Below, one piece after another: positions 7,872 through 15,816 of a stretch of DNA of 52,438 bases. A program made the translations under genes and the position numbers. The stretch comes from Deltaproteobacteria bacterium (GTDB taxonomy: Bacteria; Myxococcota_A; Polyangia; Polyangiales; Polyangiaceae): positions 1 to 52,438 of the forward strand of contig VGRJ01000022.1 of NCBI GenBank assembly GCA_016875405.1, in the 5' to 3' direction. Positions within the stretch are counted from its first letter, which is position 1; every line of letters starts with the position of its first letter. Below the pieces are notes generated by a model. It worked only from the letters and a program-made list of their open reading frames with translations, was not told where the DNA came from and searched no databases.

Positions 7872-9245
7872 TCAGTTCGCCATTCCGCCGCACTCGAGCT
7901 TGACCTCGACCTTGGCGGTCGGGTCCGCCTCGAGCCGCTTGCAGGTCTCCGGGCAGAGGAGGATCAGCTTCTCCGCCTCGTCGATGTAGAACTTGTCATC
8001 TCCGCCCGCGCAGGCGCCCTCGGACTCGACGCGCGTGAACTCGTCGGGCACGCTCATGTCCCCGGGCGAATAGACGAGCGTGATCGTGTTGAGGTCGAGA
8101 GCCTGCCCATCCTCGGGCTCGGGCAAGGCGATCTTGCACGGGACCTTGCTGCCCGAGACGACGCCCTCGGCGACCTTCTTGAAGATCGCGTCAAAGCCGC
8201 CGAGCTCGCACACCGGGAAGCGGAGGCCGCCGGTACCCTTCGCGAGGTACTGATACCCCATCGCCGCGGACACCGCGGTCTTGCACTTGTCGGCGGTCAC
8301 GCCGTCGAACGGCTGGAAGGGATCGAGCGCCATCGAGTTCGGACCGATCGGAGCGCTGGTCTGGACGTCCTTCGCGAGGTTCTTCGACTGAAGGCCGACG
8401 AGCCCGTAGAACTGATAGTTGCGCGCGGCGCTGGTGCCGAACTGCTGCGGCGAGAGCGCGAGCAGCGCCTTGTCGAAGGCGAGCGCCATCTGCTTTGCGG
8501 ACGCGTCATTGTTCTGGTCGTCGAACTTGATTGGGGCGTCGCCGCCCGACCAAGTGCAGTTGGGGCGATCGTCCGAGATGAAGAGGAAGATCTTGGCGGC
8601 CTCGGGGCGGAGCCACTCGTTCCATCCGTTCGGAGCGAGGTTGAAATCGTCTTTCTTCGTGCCGTAGAGCGAGTCAAGGACGAGGCAGAGCGAGTCGTTG
8701 CTCTGGGGCAAGCTCTTCATGCTGTACTGGTAGAACTTGCCGGGGTTGTTCCCGGGCGGGCTCGCGCCGATCGCGCCGCAACCCCCCTTCGGGATCGTGC
8801 TGAGCGGCGCCTCGACGCAGAGTTCGTACGTTCCGGGGCCGTGGTCGACGAGCATGATGATGCGGTAGTCGACGCCGCTCTGCCCGATGATCTGGGCAAA
8901 GTTGAGGTTGATGTTCTGCTCGATCGCGGCGATCTCCTCGCTCATGGAGCCCGAGACATCGACGACGAAGATGATGTCGACCGGCTTCTTCGTGACGTTG
9001 GCTTCGACCACGGTATCGGCGCAGGAGCCACCGACGCCCGCACCCCCTTGCCCGCCGGCGAAGGTCCCTGACCCGGTCCCGCCTTGGCCCCCCTCGCCTC
9101 CCGCACCGCTGGACGAGGCGACCGCCGTCGACGACGAGGTGAGCTTCGTGTCGTTGGTCGAGTCGCCGCACGAGGCGCCGGTCGAGGAGACGGCCGCGAG
9201 GCCGACGAGCGAGAGGAGGAGAGCGAAGCACTTGGAAGAAGTCAT
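7872..9245 (-). CDS. vWA-domain lipoprotein with Gly-rich linker
   Basis: 457 residues from ATG 9245. The signal peptide (MTSSKCFALLLSLVGLAA) ends at GASC. A Ser/Thr and Gly/Gln linker of about 50 residues leads to a vWA domain with an intact DxSxS metal site in FVVDVSGSMSEE. The later threonine loop is altered (FISDDRP instead of ITDG). The last 90 residues start at CKIALPEP and contain LLCPETCKRL and VKLECGG, matching in layout the C-terminus of the vWA protein at the left edge. It is probably displayed on the outer surface to bind a partner in adhesion or prey contact, by analogy with the many vWA lipoproteins of myxobacteria; its ligand is unknown. A perfect TATAAT box lies 75 nt before the start. 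Confidence 0.88.
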   Translation of the reverse strand: MTSSKCFALLLSLVGLAAVSSTGASCGDSTNDTKLTSSSTAVASSSGAGGEGGQGGTGSGTFAGGQGGAGVGGSCADTVVEANVTKKPVDIIFVVDVSGSMSEEIAAIEQNINLNFAQIIGQSGVDYRIIMLVDHGPGTYELCVEAPLSTIPKGGCGAIGASPPGNNPGKFYQYSMKSLPQSNDSLCLVLDSLYGTKKDDFNLAPNGWNEWLRPEAAKIFLFISDDRPNCTWSGGDAPIKFDDQNNDASAKQMALAFDKALLALSPQQFGTSAARNYQFYGLVGLQSKNLAKDVQTSAPIGPNSMALDPFQPFDGVTADKCKTAVSAAMGYQYLAKGTGGLRFPVCELGGFDAIFKKVAEGVVSGSKVPCKIALPEPEDGQALDLNTITLVYSPGDMSVPDEFTRVESEGACAGGDDKFYIDEAEKLILLCPETCKRLEADPTAKVEVKLECGGMAN

Positions 9246-9319
9246 GTCGGGTAGGCCGCCTTCGGGAAGGAACCGCGAGCATGCCGCGCGCGGCGCCGCG
9301 TGGGCGTTGCAGGACAATG

Positions 9320-9325
9320 ATTATA
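9320..9325 (-). promoter_or_regulatory. Perfect TATAAT -10 box for the vWA lipoprotein
   Basis: On the minus strand the sequence GGAATATAATCATTG contains a perfect TATAAT hexamer in otherwise GC-rich DNA, about 75 nt before the ATG at 9245. A -35 element is not clear: AGACAG is at an 18-nt spacing. Assignment is by motif only. Confidence 0.5.
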
Positions 9326-9334
9326 TTCCGTCAC

Positions 9335-9401
9335 GAGCGAGGCTGTCTCGCTCGCCGCCATTCCACCAACAAAGAGTTGGGTAGTAGGGCCGCTGCTACT
9401 A
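9335..9401. promoter_or_regulatory. Two inverted repeats in the divergent intergenic region
   Basis: Between the vWA lipoprotein (start 9245, minus) and the large membrane protein (start 9413, plus) there are two perfect palindromes: GAGCGAG-5 nt-CTCGCTC at 9335-9353 and TAGTAG-8 nt-CTACTA at 9382-9401. The first lies directly upstream of the TATAAT box at 9320-9325 and the second directly upstream of the GCTAGT box before the GTG at 9413. Their placement suits operators for divergent control, but short palindromes also arise by chance. Confidence 0.35.
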
Positions 9402-9412
9402 GGCTAGTCGCG

Positions 9413-12400
9413 GTGGAGGACGGGCGCCCCGAGCCGGACAAACCGGACGCGCCCCTCGACGGCGCGGTCGGGGGGGACTCGGCCGCACGTGAGCCCGGTG
9501 AGGAGCGACGCTCGCGTCGGGGGCGCACCGGAAAATCCAAGGCGCGAGCGTCGACCGACGAGCCCGCGAAGCCAAAAGGCAAAGGCCGCAAGCGAAGCCA
9601 AGAGCGCGCTCGACCGAAGCCGGAGGAGGCCTCTGCCCCTCCCGACGCGGAGCCCGAGGTGCAGGCCGACCAAGACGCGACGGCCGCGAACCCCGAGGTC
9701 CCCGCGAGGGACGCCGAGCCATCGAGCGAGGAGCCATCGTCGGAGCCTCGAGCGCCCGAGCTCGGCGAGGGGCTCGTCGCGGACGTAGCGGCCGACACCG
9801 CACCGAAGAGCGAGACTCCCACGACCGCCCCGGAGAGCCCGGTCGCGACGCCGGTCGCCCCCTACCCCGTTCCTCCACCACGTCCGCTTGGCGCGACGCT
9901 GCCGCCGCCCAGGGTACGTCGGCGCATGGCCTCGCGGATCCCGATGATCGAGGACCGCCTCGATCCGCGCGTCCTCGAGCGAGACTCGCTCGGGCCGAGC
10001 TCCGTGCGGCCCTCGGCGAGGCCCCGAGACTCGATCGTGCCGACCTCGGTGCGGCCCTCCGCGCTCGCCCCGAGCATTGCCCCTGCGCCGCGCCTCCCTA
10101 ACCTCCGAGCTCTCGACGAAGAGGCGGAAGAGGCGACCGTCCGTTCTCGGCCATCCGCCCCACCGTTGGTGGGCCTTGGCGCTCGGCGCACGCCAACGGT
10201 CGCGCCGCCGCCCGCGAAGGACTCCATCGCACCCCCTCCGCGCGAACGAGCCGAGGCCGACGGAAACCCGTTCGCGGCGCTCTTCGGGCAGGACACGATC
10301 GACCCTGGCGGCGCCCGCGACGACGACGAGCCGGCGCGCGGACGCAGCGACTTTGAGCCCCTCGACGTCGTCCACGCGAACAACCTGAAGGAGTCCGACT
10401 TCAATCCATTCGCGAGCGACTCGCGCGTACCGGACGACGAGCCAGCGGCTTCCAGCATGAACAGCTTCCTCGCGGACTCGGTGCCGGTCCCGAGCGGCCT
10501 GCAGGCGATGTTCGGGGGAGCGCTCGAGAGCCTCGATCGGACGACGCCCGTGTCACGCGTCGACACGCCTCCGCCACCGCGCAGGACCTCCCGCCCCGCG
10601 GTAGCGGAGGACGACGGCGATGCCCCCGACTCCCTCCTCGGCGGAGACTCAAACACCGGCGGAGCAGCGAGCGATGGCGCGTCGAACCGCGACGACGAGC
10701 CTGCGCGCGCGCGCGGCGAGGCTGCGCTCCTGGACGACGAGGACGAGCCGCCAGCGCAGCGTGACGCGCCGCGACTCCTCGAGGGCGATGGCGAGGGGCC
10801 GCTCGAAGCCCATCGCATGTCGTTCTCGCCGACGAGCGCCGGTTCGACCTCGATCGCGCCAAACCCGTTCGACGACGACTTCGTCCCGCCTTCGATCCTC
10901 ATCGACACGAACGATCCTTCGCTCACGTCACTCGACACCGCGCTCGAAAATATCCTCGGCGCCAAGTTCAGCAGCGTGCCGGCCGCTGGCGCAGATCGAA
11001 TGCCGGGTCAGCTCGACGAGATCTTGCGCGACGCCGAGCGCGCCGCGGTACCAGGACCCGAGGTCGATTTCGGTGGGCTCGTCGACGACTTCGCCGAGGA
11101 CGACGTGCCCTCCTCGGCGGGCAAGGTGCCGCCGGCGGCCGAGACGCTCCGCGGGGCGGCCCACGGCGACGACCCCTTTGAAGACCCAAAGACGCGCGCC
11201 GCGCTCCGCAGCGCAGGACGCGGCTGGGACGGAATCCCGGGGCAGGTCGATCTCGCTAGGATCCGCGGCAACGCGGGCGATGAGGTGCTCGACGTCGATG
11301 GTGCCGACGTGCACTCGGTCCCACCGCCTGCGCCGCAGCGCTGGCCGGAGGCCGACTCGGAGGATTTTGCCGAGCCGGTGCGCCGACGAGGCAGCTCCTC
11401 CGCCGCCCAGTCGTCTGCGCCGCCGCCGTCTCCGAGCGATCCGCTCGACGACGAGCCCACCGCCGACTCCGTCGAGGGATCCGCACCGATGGCCTCCGAG
11501 TGGGGCAGCATGCCGCCACCCGCGCTCAGCGAGCGAAAGGCCATCCCGAACTACGAGGACTCGATCGAGAACCTCGTGCGCTCGGCGTCGATTCGACCGG
11601 AGCCTCGCAAGGCCGAGCCTCGGCCACCGTCGCTCCCCTCGACCTCGCTTCCACCGCTCGCCGGGAGGCCGAAGCCGCTCGTCCCAAACCTCGGCATGTG
11701 GCTCGCCGGGCTCGCCGTGCTTGGCGCCGTCACGGTGACCCTGCTCCCGTGGTACCTGCTGCAACGAGCAGAGAAGCACTCGACCAATTGCTTCCGAGAT
11801 GTCCTGCGCACCGCCGAGGGCGACCCGCACGGCTGTGTCCCCGGGACGAGCGAGCTCGCCCTCGCGCGGAGCCTCCCGTGGCTCGAGGAGGACGCACGAC
11901 GCATCAAGGACTCAAGCGAGTTTCGCGCGGCGCGCCTCGCGTACGACAAGGCGACCGCGATCGTGCCCCATGCCGGTCGACGCGACGAAGCCGCGCGCAA
12001 GCTCCTCGAGCTCACGTACCGAGGCTCTTCGAGCGAACGCACGGCAGCCCTCGGCGTCGTCGCAGGCGCGCACGCGGCGGTGACGCAGTTCGCCCTCGCG
12101 AATCGTGAGCCCGAGGCCGTGTCATTCGCGCTCCGAAGCGCGCGCGCCGTCGGTCAGCTCGAGGACATGCGCGCGCTCGCCACAGGCAGCAGCGAGGAAG
12201 ACCCCTTCGGGATGAGCCTGCGCCGCGGCGCCCTCCTGTGCCTACTCGGAGACCCGAACGAGGGGGCGCGAGCGTTCGTCGCCGCCGACGTCTCGCATCA
12301 GCGCCTCAACACGTCCCTCGACGGGCACGGACTCGCGCGGCTCGGGCTCGTCGCGTGCGGCAAGCCCAAGGGTGTGAGTGGCGAGATCGATGCCCAAGCC

Positions 12401-13657
12401 ATCGGCGATCGCATCCGCCCTTCGATGGCTGCGCTCGAGGCGAGCCTCGAGACGCAAGAGGGCTTCGCAGCGGCGCGCGCGTTCCTCGAGGATCCGAAGT
12501 TCAAGGTCGGTGGGATCCAGCGCCTTCGGATCGCACCTTGGGTGATCCGCGAGACGCAGCCGAGCGCACTCGAGGCGCTACGCTTGCTCGCCCCGCAGCA
12601 CGCCGCCGCCGCGCGACTCGACCTCAACGCCACGCGTACACCGTGGACGTTGCTCGACGTCGAGGTGCCCGTGCAAGCCGTCTACGTTGAGCCGTCCGTC
12701 GCCGAAGCCGCCGCGAACTACCTGACCAAGCTCGCAGACAAAGTCGACGGCAAGCCGCTCGACTGCAGCGGCGAGGAGTGCCCGGATCCGGCGGCGTTGA
12801 AGCTCCCCGAGGCGATCTTGAACGAAGCCGCGCGAATGCTCTGGTTCGAGTCCGCGGCCGAGCACGCGCGCCTCGGTCATCGCGAGGCGACGATCGAGGC
12901 CGTGCAGCGCGCGACCGAGCTCGCCGTCAAATCGCGACGACACCTGAGTGCCACCTTGCTGCTCGCGGTCGGTGACGCGGAGGGCGCGTTGAGCCTGCTC
13001 GCGGAGGCGCTCGCCGGGCTCGACGCCTACACGCCGCAAGCGCAGACGCGCATCCGAATGAACCAAGCGCTCGCGCTCGCGCACCTCGGCCGCTTCGACA
13101 AAGCGCAGGCCGCAGCAGAGAAGGCGTTCCTTGCAGCCGGCGAGGCCGAGGAGGCGGCTCGCTCCGCGAGCGAGGGACTCGACGCCGACGTCGCGCTCCA
13201 GGACGATCGGATCTCGAGCGCGTGGCTCTGGGGCGCGATGAGCCTGCTCGCCGGCAAGCCCGACGCCGTGTCCGAGGCGCTCCGCGACGCGCGCACGAAG
13301 GAGCTCGCGGAGGTCGCCACGTGGCTGGGCCTCGCGACACGCCCCGAGGAGGAGCGCCGCGTCGAACGCTGGGAGCTCGCGCTTCCGACCCCGAGCCAGT
13401 CGGCCTTGCCGGCCGTCATGTACGTGGTGAGCCGTGCCGTCCCGTCGATGACCGACGTCGAGGTCTGGCTCGACCGCATCTTTCAGCAGGAGCACCGCAC
13501 CCAGCCGACGCGCGCGATGCTTGCTCGCTCGGAGGCTGCGCGCTGGCGAAACGACCCAGAGGGCGAGCGCACTTGGCAGACGCGAGCATCGAAGGTGCTC
13601 GGCCTCGTGAAGGACTACCGAACGGCCCTCCTCGCGCACGTCCTCGAGCTACGCTGA
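9413..13657 (+). CDS. Giant membrane protein: disordered N-terminus, one TM, TPR-like C-terminus
   Basis: 1414 residues from GTG 9413; the frame is open further left, but only this start matches the change to coding-like sequence. Residues 1-755 are Pro/Ala/Asp-rich and have no signal peptide. They contain repeated short motifs: NPF (GNPFAALFG, FNPFASD, PNPFDDD), PGQ-V/L-D (twice), SVRPSA (twice), and short helices such as LQAMFGGALESL, LDTALENILGAKF and LDEILRDAERA. One transmembrane helix follows at about residues 762-785 (MWLAGLAVLGAVTVTLLPWY). The last 600 residues are helical with TPR-like repeats (FRAARLAYDKATAIVP, ALALAHLGRFDKAQAAAEKA). The layout predicts a cytoplasmic scaffold tail and a periplasmic repeat domain. 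I do not recognise a named family; polar scaffold or gliding-machinery partner is a guess. Confidence 0.8.
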   Translation: MEDGRPEPDKPDAPLDGAVGGDSAAREPGEERRSRRGRTGKSKARASTDEPAKPKGKGRKRSQERARPKPEEASAPPDAEPEVQADQDATAANPEVPARDAEPSSEEPSSEPRAPELGEGLVADVAADTAPKSETPTTAPESPVATPVAPYPVPPPRPLGATLPPPRVRRRMASRIPMIEDRLDPRVLERDSLGPSSVRPSARPRDSIVPTSVRPSALAPSIAPAPRLPNLRALDEEAEEATVRSRPSAPPLVGLGARRTPTVAPPPAKDSIAPPPRERAEADGNPFAALFGQDTIDPGGARDDDEPARGRSDFEPLDVVHANNLKESDFNPFASDSRVPDDEPAASSMNSFLADSVPVPSGLQAMFGGALESLDRTTPVSRVDTPPPPRRTSRPAVAEDDGDAPDSLLGGDSNTGGAASDGASNRDDEPARARGEAALLDDEDEPPAQRDAPRLLEGDGEGPLEAHRMSFSPTSAGSTSIAPNPFDDDFVPPSILIDTNDPSLTSLDTALENILGAKFSSVPAAGADRMPGQLDEILRDAERAAVPGPEVDFGGLVDDFAEDDVPSSAGKVPPAAETLRGAAHGDDPFEDPKTRAALRSAGRGWDGIPGQVDLARIRGNAGDEVLDVDGADVHSVPPPAPQRWPEADSEDFAEPVRRRGSSSAAQSSAPPPSPSDPLDDEPTADSVEGSAPMASEWGSMPPPALSERKAIPNYEDSIENLVRSASIRPEPRKAEPRPPSLPSTSLPPLAGRPKPLVPNLGMWLAGLAVLGAVTVTLLPWYLLQRAEKHSTNCFRDVLRTAEGDPHGCVPGTSELALARSLPWLEEDARRIKDSSEFRAARLAYDKATAIVPHAGRRDEAARKLLELTYRGSSSERTAALGVVAGAHAAVTQFALANREPEAVSFALRSARAVGQLEDMRALATGSSEEDPFGMSLRRGALLCLLGDPNEGARAFVAADVSHQRLNTSLDGHGLARLGLVACGKPKGVSGEIDAQAIGDRIRPSMAALEASLETQEGFAAARAFLEDPKFKVGGIQRLRIAPWVIRETQPSALEALRLLAPQHAAAARLDLNATRTPWTLLDVEVPVQAVYVEPSVAEAAANYLTKLADKVDGKPLDCSGEECPDPAALKLPEAILNEAARMLWFESAAEHARLGHREATIEAVQRATELAVKSRRHLSATLLLAVGDAEGALSLLAEALAGLDAYTPQAQTRIRMNQALALAHLGRFDKAQAAAEKAFLAAGEAEEAARSASEGLDADVALQDDRISSAWLWGAMSLLAGKPDAVSEALRDARTKELAEVATWLGLATRPEEERRVERWELALPTPSQSALPAVMYVVSRAVPSMTDVEVWLDRIFQQEHRTQPTRAMLARSEAARWRNDPEGERTWQTRASKVLGLVKDYRTALLAHVLELR

Positions 13658-13732
13658 AGCCCTGACGCGGCGATTCGCGCGGCGCATCGGCCGGCATGGT
13701 GCGACTCCAAGGCCGTGTTCGGCGCGCGTCGC

Positions 13733-14389
13733 TCAGAGGCCGCAGCCCGGCGTGATGCCAGACTCGGGGTCGGTCGGGTCGATGCCGCCCGAGCAAAAAT
13801 CCTCGTAGTTTTTACCGTAGTAATCGCCCACGAACGCATCGACCGCGGCGCGATCGAAGCACTCGGCCTTGAGCGAGTGCCCCCAGGCCACCGCCGCGAA
13901 CGGCACATCGAGCAGCGGGTCTGGCGTGACGATCAGCCGGTGCCGCGTCGGCTCGACGCACTTGGGATCTTGAGGCGCCTCGGCGACGTAATCGGTCAGC
14001 GCCGCGACGAGTCCGCTGCAGTCCCCTCCTGGCGCAAGCCTCTCGCAGTTGTAGAGGAGGACGATGCCGCTGTGCTCGGCGTCGTGCAGGTAGAAGCCGC
14101 GCGCGAGCGGCTCGTCGTACGTTTTGAACAGGCCCCACACCGGATAGTGAGGCCCGGACGTCGGGGGATTCGTCGTAAAGGCGAGCGGCTCGCAGAGCGA
14201 GACGTGCATTCCCTCTTCGAGCGGCAGATCACAACGTAGCGTGCTGCACGAGCCCTCGGGCAACGAGCACACGCCCGGCTCGGGCAGGGGGGGCGGCTCG
14301 TCGAATACGAAATCAAACGTGCTCCGGCCGCCGCAGCCAGGGACGAGCACCGCGACCACGAGAGCGCTCAGGTGAAGATGGCGCTGCAC
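13733..14389 (-). CDS. DUF3105-domain lipoprotein
   Basis: 218 residues from GTG 14389. The N-terminus LHLSALVVAVLVPGC is a lipoprotein signal. The C-terminal 140 residues match DUF3105: HVSLCEPLAFTTNPPTSG, then PHYPVWGLFKTYDEPLARG, and the His-containing strand FYLHDAEHSGIVLLYNCE. The family is extracytoplasmic and of unknown function; the conserved His and Cys residues suggest a metal or redox site. The start lies 22 nt inside the DUF1552 gene, so this is the third and last gene of the DUF1592-DUF1552-DUF3105 operon and is probably translationally coupled. Confidence 0.82.
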   Translation of the reverse strand: MQRHLHLSALVVAVLVPGCGGRSTFDFVFDEPPPLPEPGVCSLPEGSCSTLRCDLPLEEGMHVSLCEPLAFTTNPPTSGPHYPVWGLFKTYDEPLARGFYLHDAEHSGIVLLYNCERLAPGGDCSGLVAALTDYVAEAPQDPKCVEPTRHRLIVTPDPLLDVPFAAVAWGHSLKAECFDRAAVDAFVGDYYGKNYEDFCSGGIDPTDPESGITPGCGL

Positions 14390-15816
14390 GGCGTCGTCGT
14401 CCTTCCGCTGTAGCCCGAGCCGTCGCCCCCGTACTCCGTGACGAGCTCGGGGTTCGGCACGACTGCCTTGAGGCACGCGAAGCCGATGTCGATGATGCTC
14501 TCCCCGCTCGACGAGCGGTGGTGTCCGACGTTCGCGCGCAGTCGTCCACCGGCCCGCCCGGCGACGAGGATCGGATAGTCATTCTCGGAGTGGCTCCAGC
14601 CCTCGCACACGTCGCTCCCCGCCAGCACGCACGAGTTGTCGAGCAGCGTGCCCGTCCCCTCCTGCACCGCGTCGAGCTCGTCGAGGAGCTTCGCGAGGTT
14701 CTGCATGCAAAACACGGTCGCACGGTGCATGTAGAGCTGCTCGTAGGGCAGGTTCATGTGGCTCACCATGTGCTGGTCGGCGTGGCTGTAGTCGGGCGCG
14801 CCAGGGAACTCGGGGAAGGCTGAGGGGGGCAGCATCGCGAACTGCTGCGCGCCGCTCGGTCCGGTAAACATGAAGCTCACGACGCGCGTGAGGTCGCACG
14901 CGAAGGCGACCGCGACGAGGCGCGCCATGACGGCGTTGATCGCCGCGAGCGGCTCTGTGCCGTCGGGCTCGTAGTCGAGCTTGCCGGGCGGAGGCGGGAG
15001 GTCGCACTCCGGCGGGATCGCGAGGATCTGCTTTTGCACGGTAAAGAGGCTGTCGAGGTGGCTCTCGAGCCGCTTGCGATCGTTGGCGCTCACCCTCGAG
15101 TGGAGGCGCTTCGCGTCGCGAGAGACGGCGTCGAGCGCAGCGATGCGCAACGCGGCGTCCGGGTCAGCCTCGGGCTTTGGCCCTCCTCCCCCTGGAGCGG
15201 TGAACGCACCGAACAGCTTGTCGAACATCTTCTGGGGGTCGCGCTCCATCCCGAGCGGCTGGTCGGGGCCGCGGTGGGACATCGTCTCGAGCGTTGGCCC
15301 CTGGTTCGTCACGTGGCGCTTCGTCACCCCGACCTGGAGCGAGCGAAACATCGTCTGCGGATCGATCCAGTCGACCGCCTGCTGATCGAGCGACCGGCCG
15401 CCGAACTTCGATGCGTAGGGAGCCCCCATGGGATCGAGGCCGATGAAGGGATAGCCGGAAAACAGCGCCGCCATGCCGTCGTGGTGTCCACGCCGTCCCG
15501 CGACCGGGTTGCGATAGCCGGACAGAACGGTGAACTTCTCGCGGTGCGCGGCGAGAGGCTCGAGCTCGGTTGACAGGGTGTAGTTGGGGCCGGTCGCCGC
15601 AGGCACCCACTGGTCGAGCCGACAACCGTTGCCCCACATCCAGGTGAGGAGGCGAAGCGGCAACGGCGACCCGTCGGCGTGCCGCGTCCCACCGTCGTCG
15701 AGCATGACGTCGAGCAGCGGGAGGCCGAGCGTGACCGCCGCGCCGCCGACGAGGCCGCGTAGCAGCGTGCGCCGAGGCAAGGCGAGCTCGCGCGGGAGCT
15801 TTCGTCGGTCGGTCAT
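14368..15816 (-). CDS. DUF1552 family exported protein (Tat-like signal)
   Basis: 482 residues from ATG 15816, which overlaps the preceding stop (ATGA). It begins with a twin-arginine-type signal: LPRRTLLRGLVGGAAVTLGL. The rest matches DUF1552: LLTWMWGNGCRLDQWVP, FTVLSGYRNPVAGRRGHHDG, AALFSGYP, RSLDQQAVDW, SYRN- and MSHRGP-type loops, VVSFMFTGPSG, SHADQHMVSHMN and DNSCVLAGSDVCEG. DUF1552 is related to the alkaline-phosphatase/sulfatase-like DUF1501 proteins and nearly always occurs beside DUF1592 proteins in Planctomycetes and Myxococcota; neither has an established biochemical role. Tat export implies folding, possibly with a metal, in the cytoplasm before export. Confidence 0.9.
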   Translation of the reverse strand: MTDRRKLPRELALPRRTLLRGLVGGAAVTLGLPLLDVMLDDGGTRHADGSPLPLRLLTWMWGNGCRLDQWVPAATGPNYTLSTELEPLAAHREKFTVLSGYRNPVAGRRGHHDGMAALFSGYPFIGLDPMGAPYASKFGGRSLDQQAVDWIDPQTMFRSLQVGVTKRHVTNQGPTLETMSHRGPDQPLGMERDPQKMFDKLFGAFTAPGGGGPKPEADPDAALRIAALDAVSRDAKRLHSRVSANDRKRLESHLDSLFTVQKQILAIPPECDLPPPPGKLDYEPDGTEPLAAINAVMARLVAVAFACDLTRVVSFMFTGPSGAQQFAMLPPSAFPEFPGAPDYSHADQHMVSHMNLPYEQLYMHRATVFCMQNLAKLLDELDAVQEGTGTLLDNSCVLAGSDVCEGWSHSENDYPILVAGRAGGRLRANVGHHRSSSGESIIDIGFACLKAVVPNPELVTEYGGDGSGYSGRTTTPCSAIFT

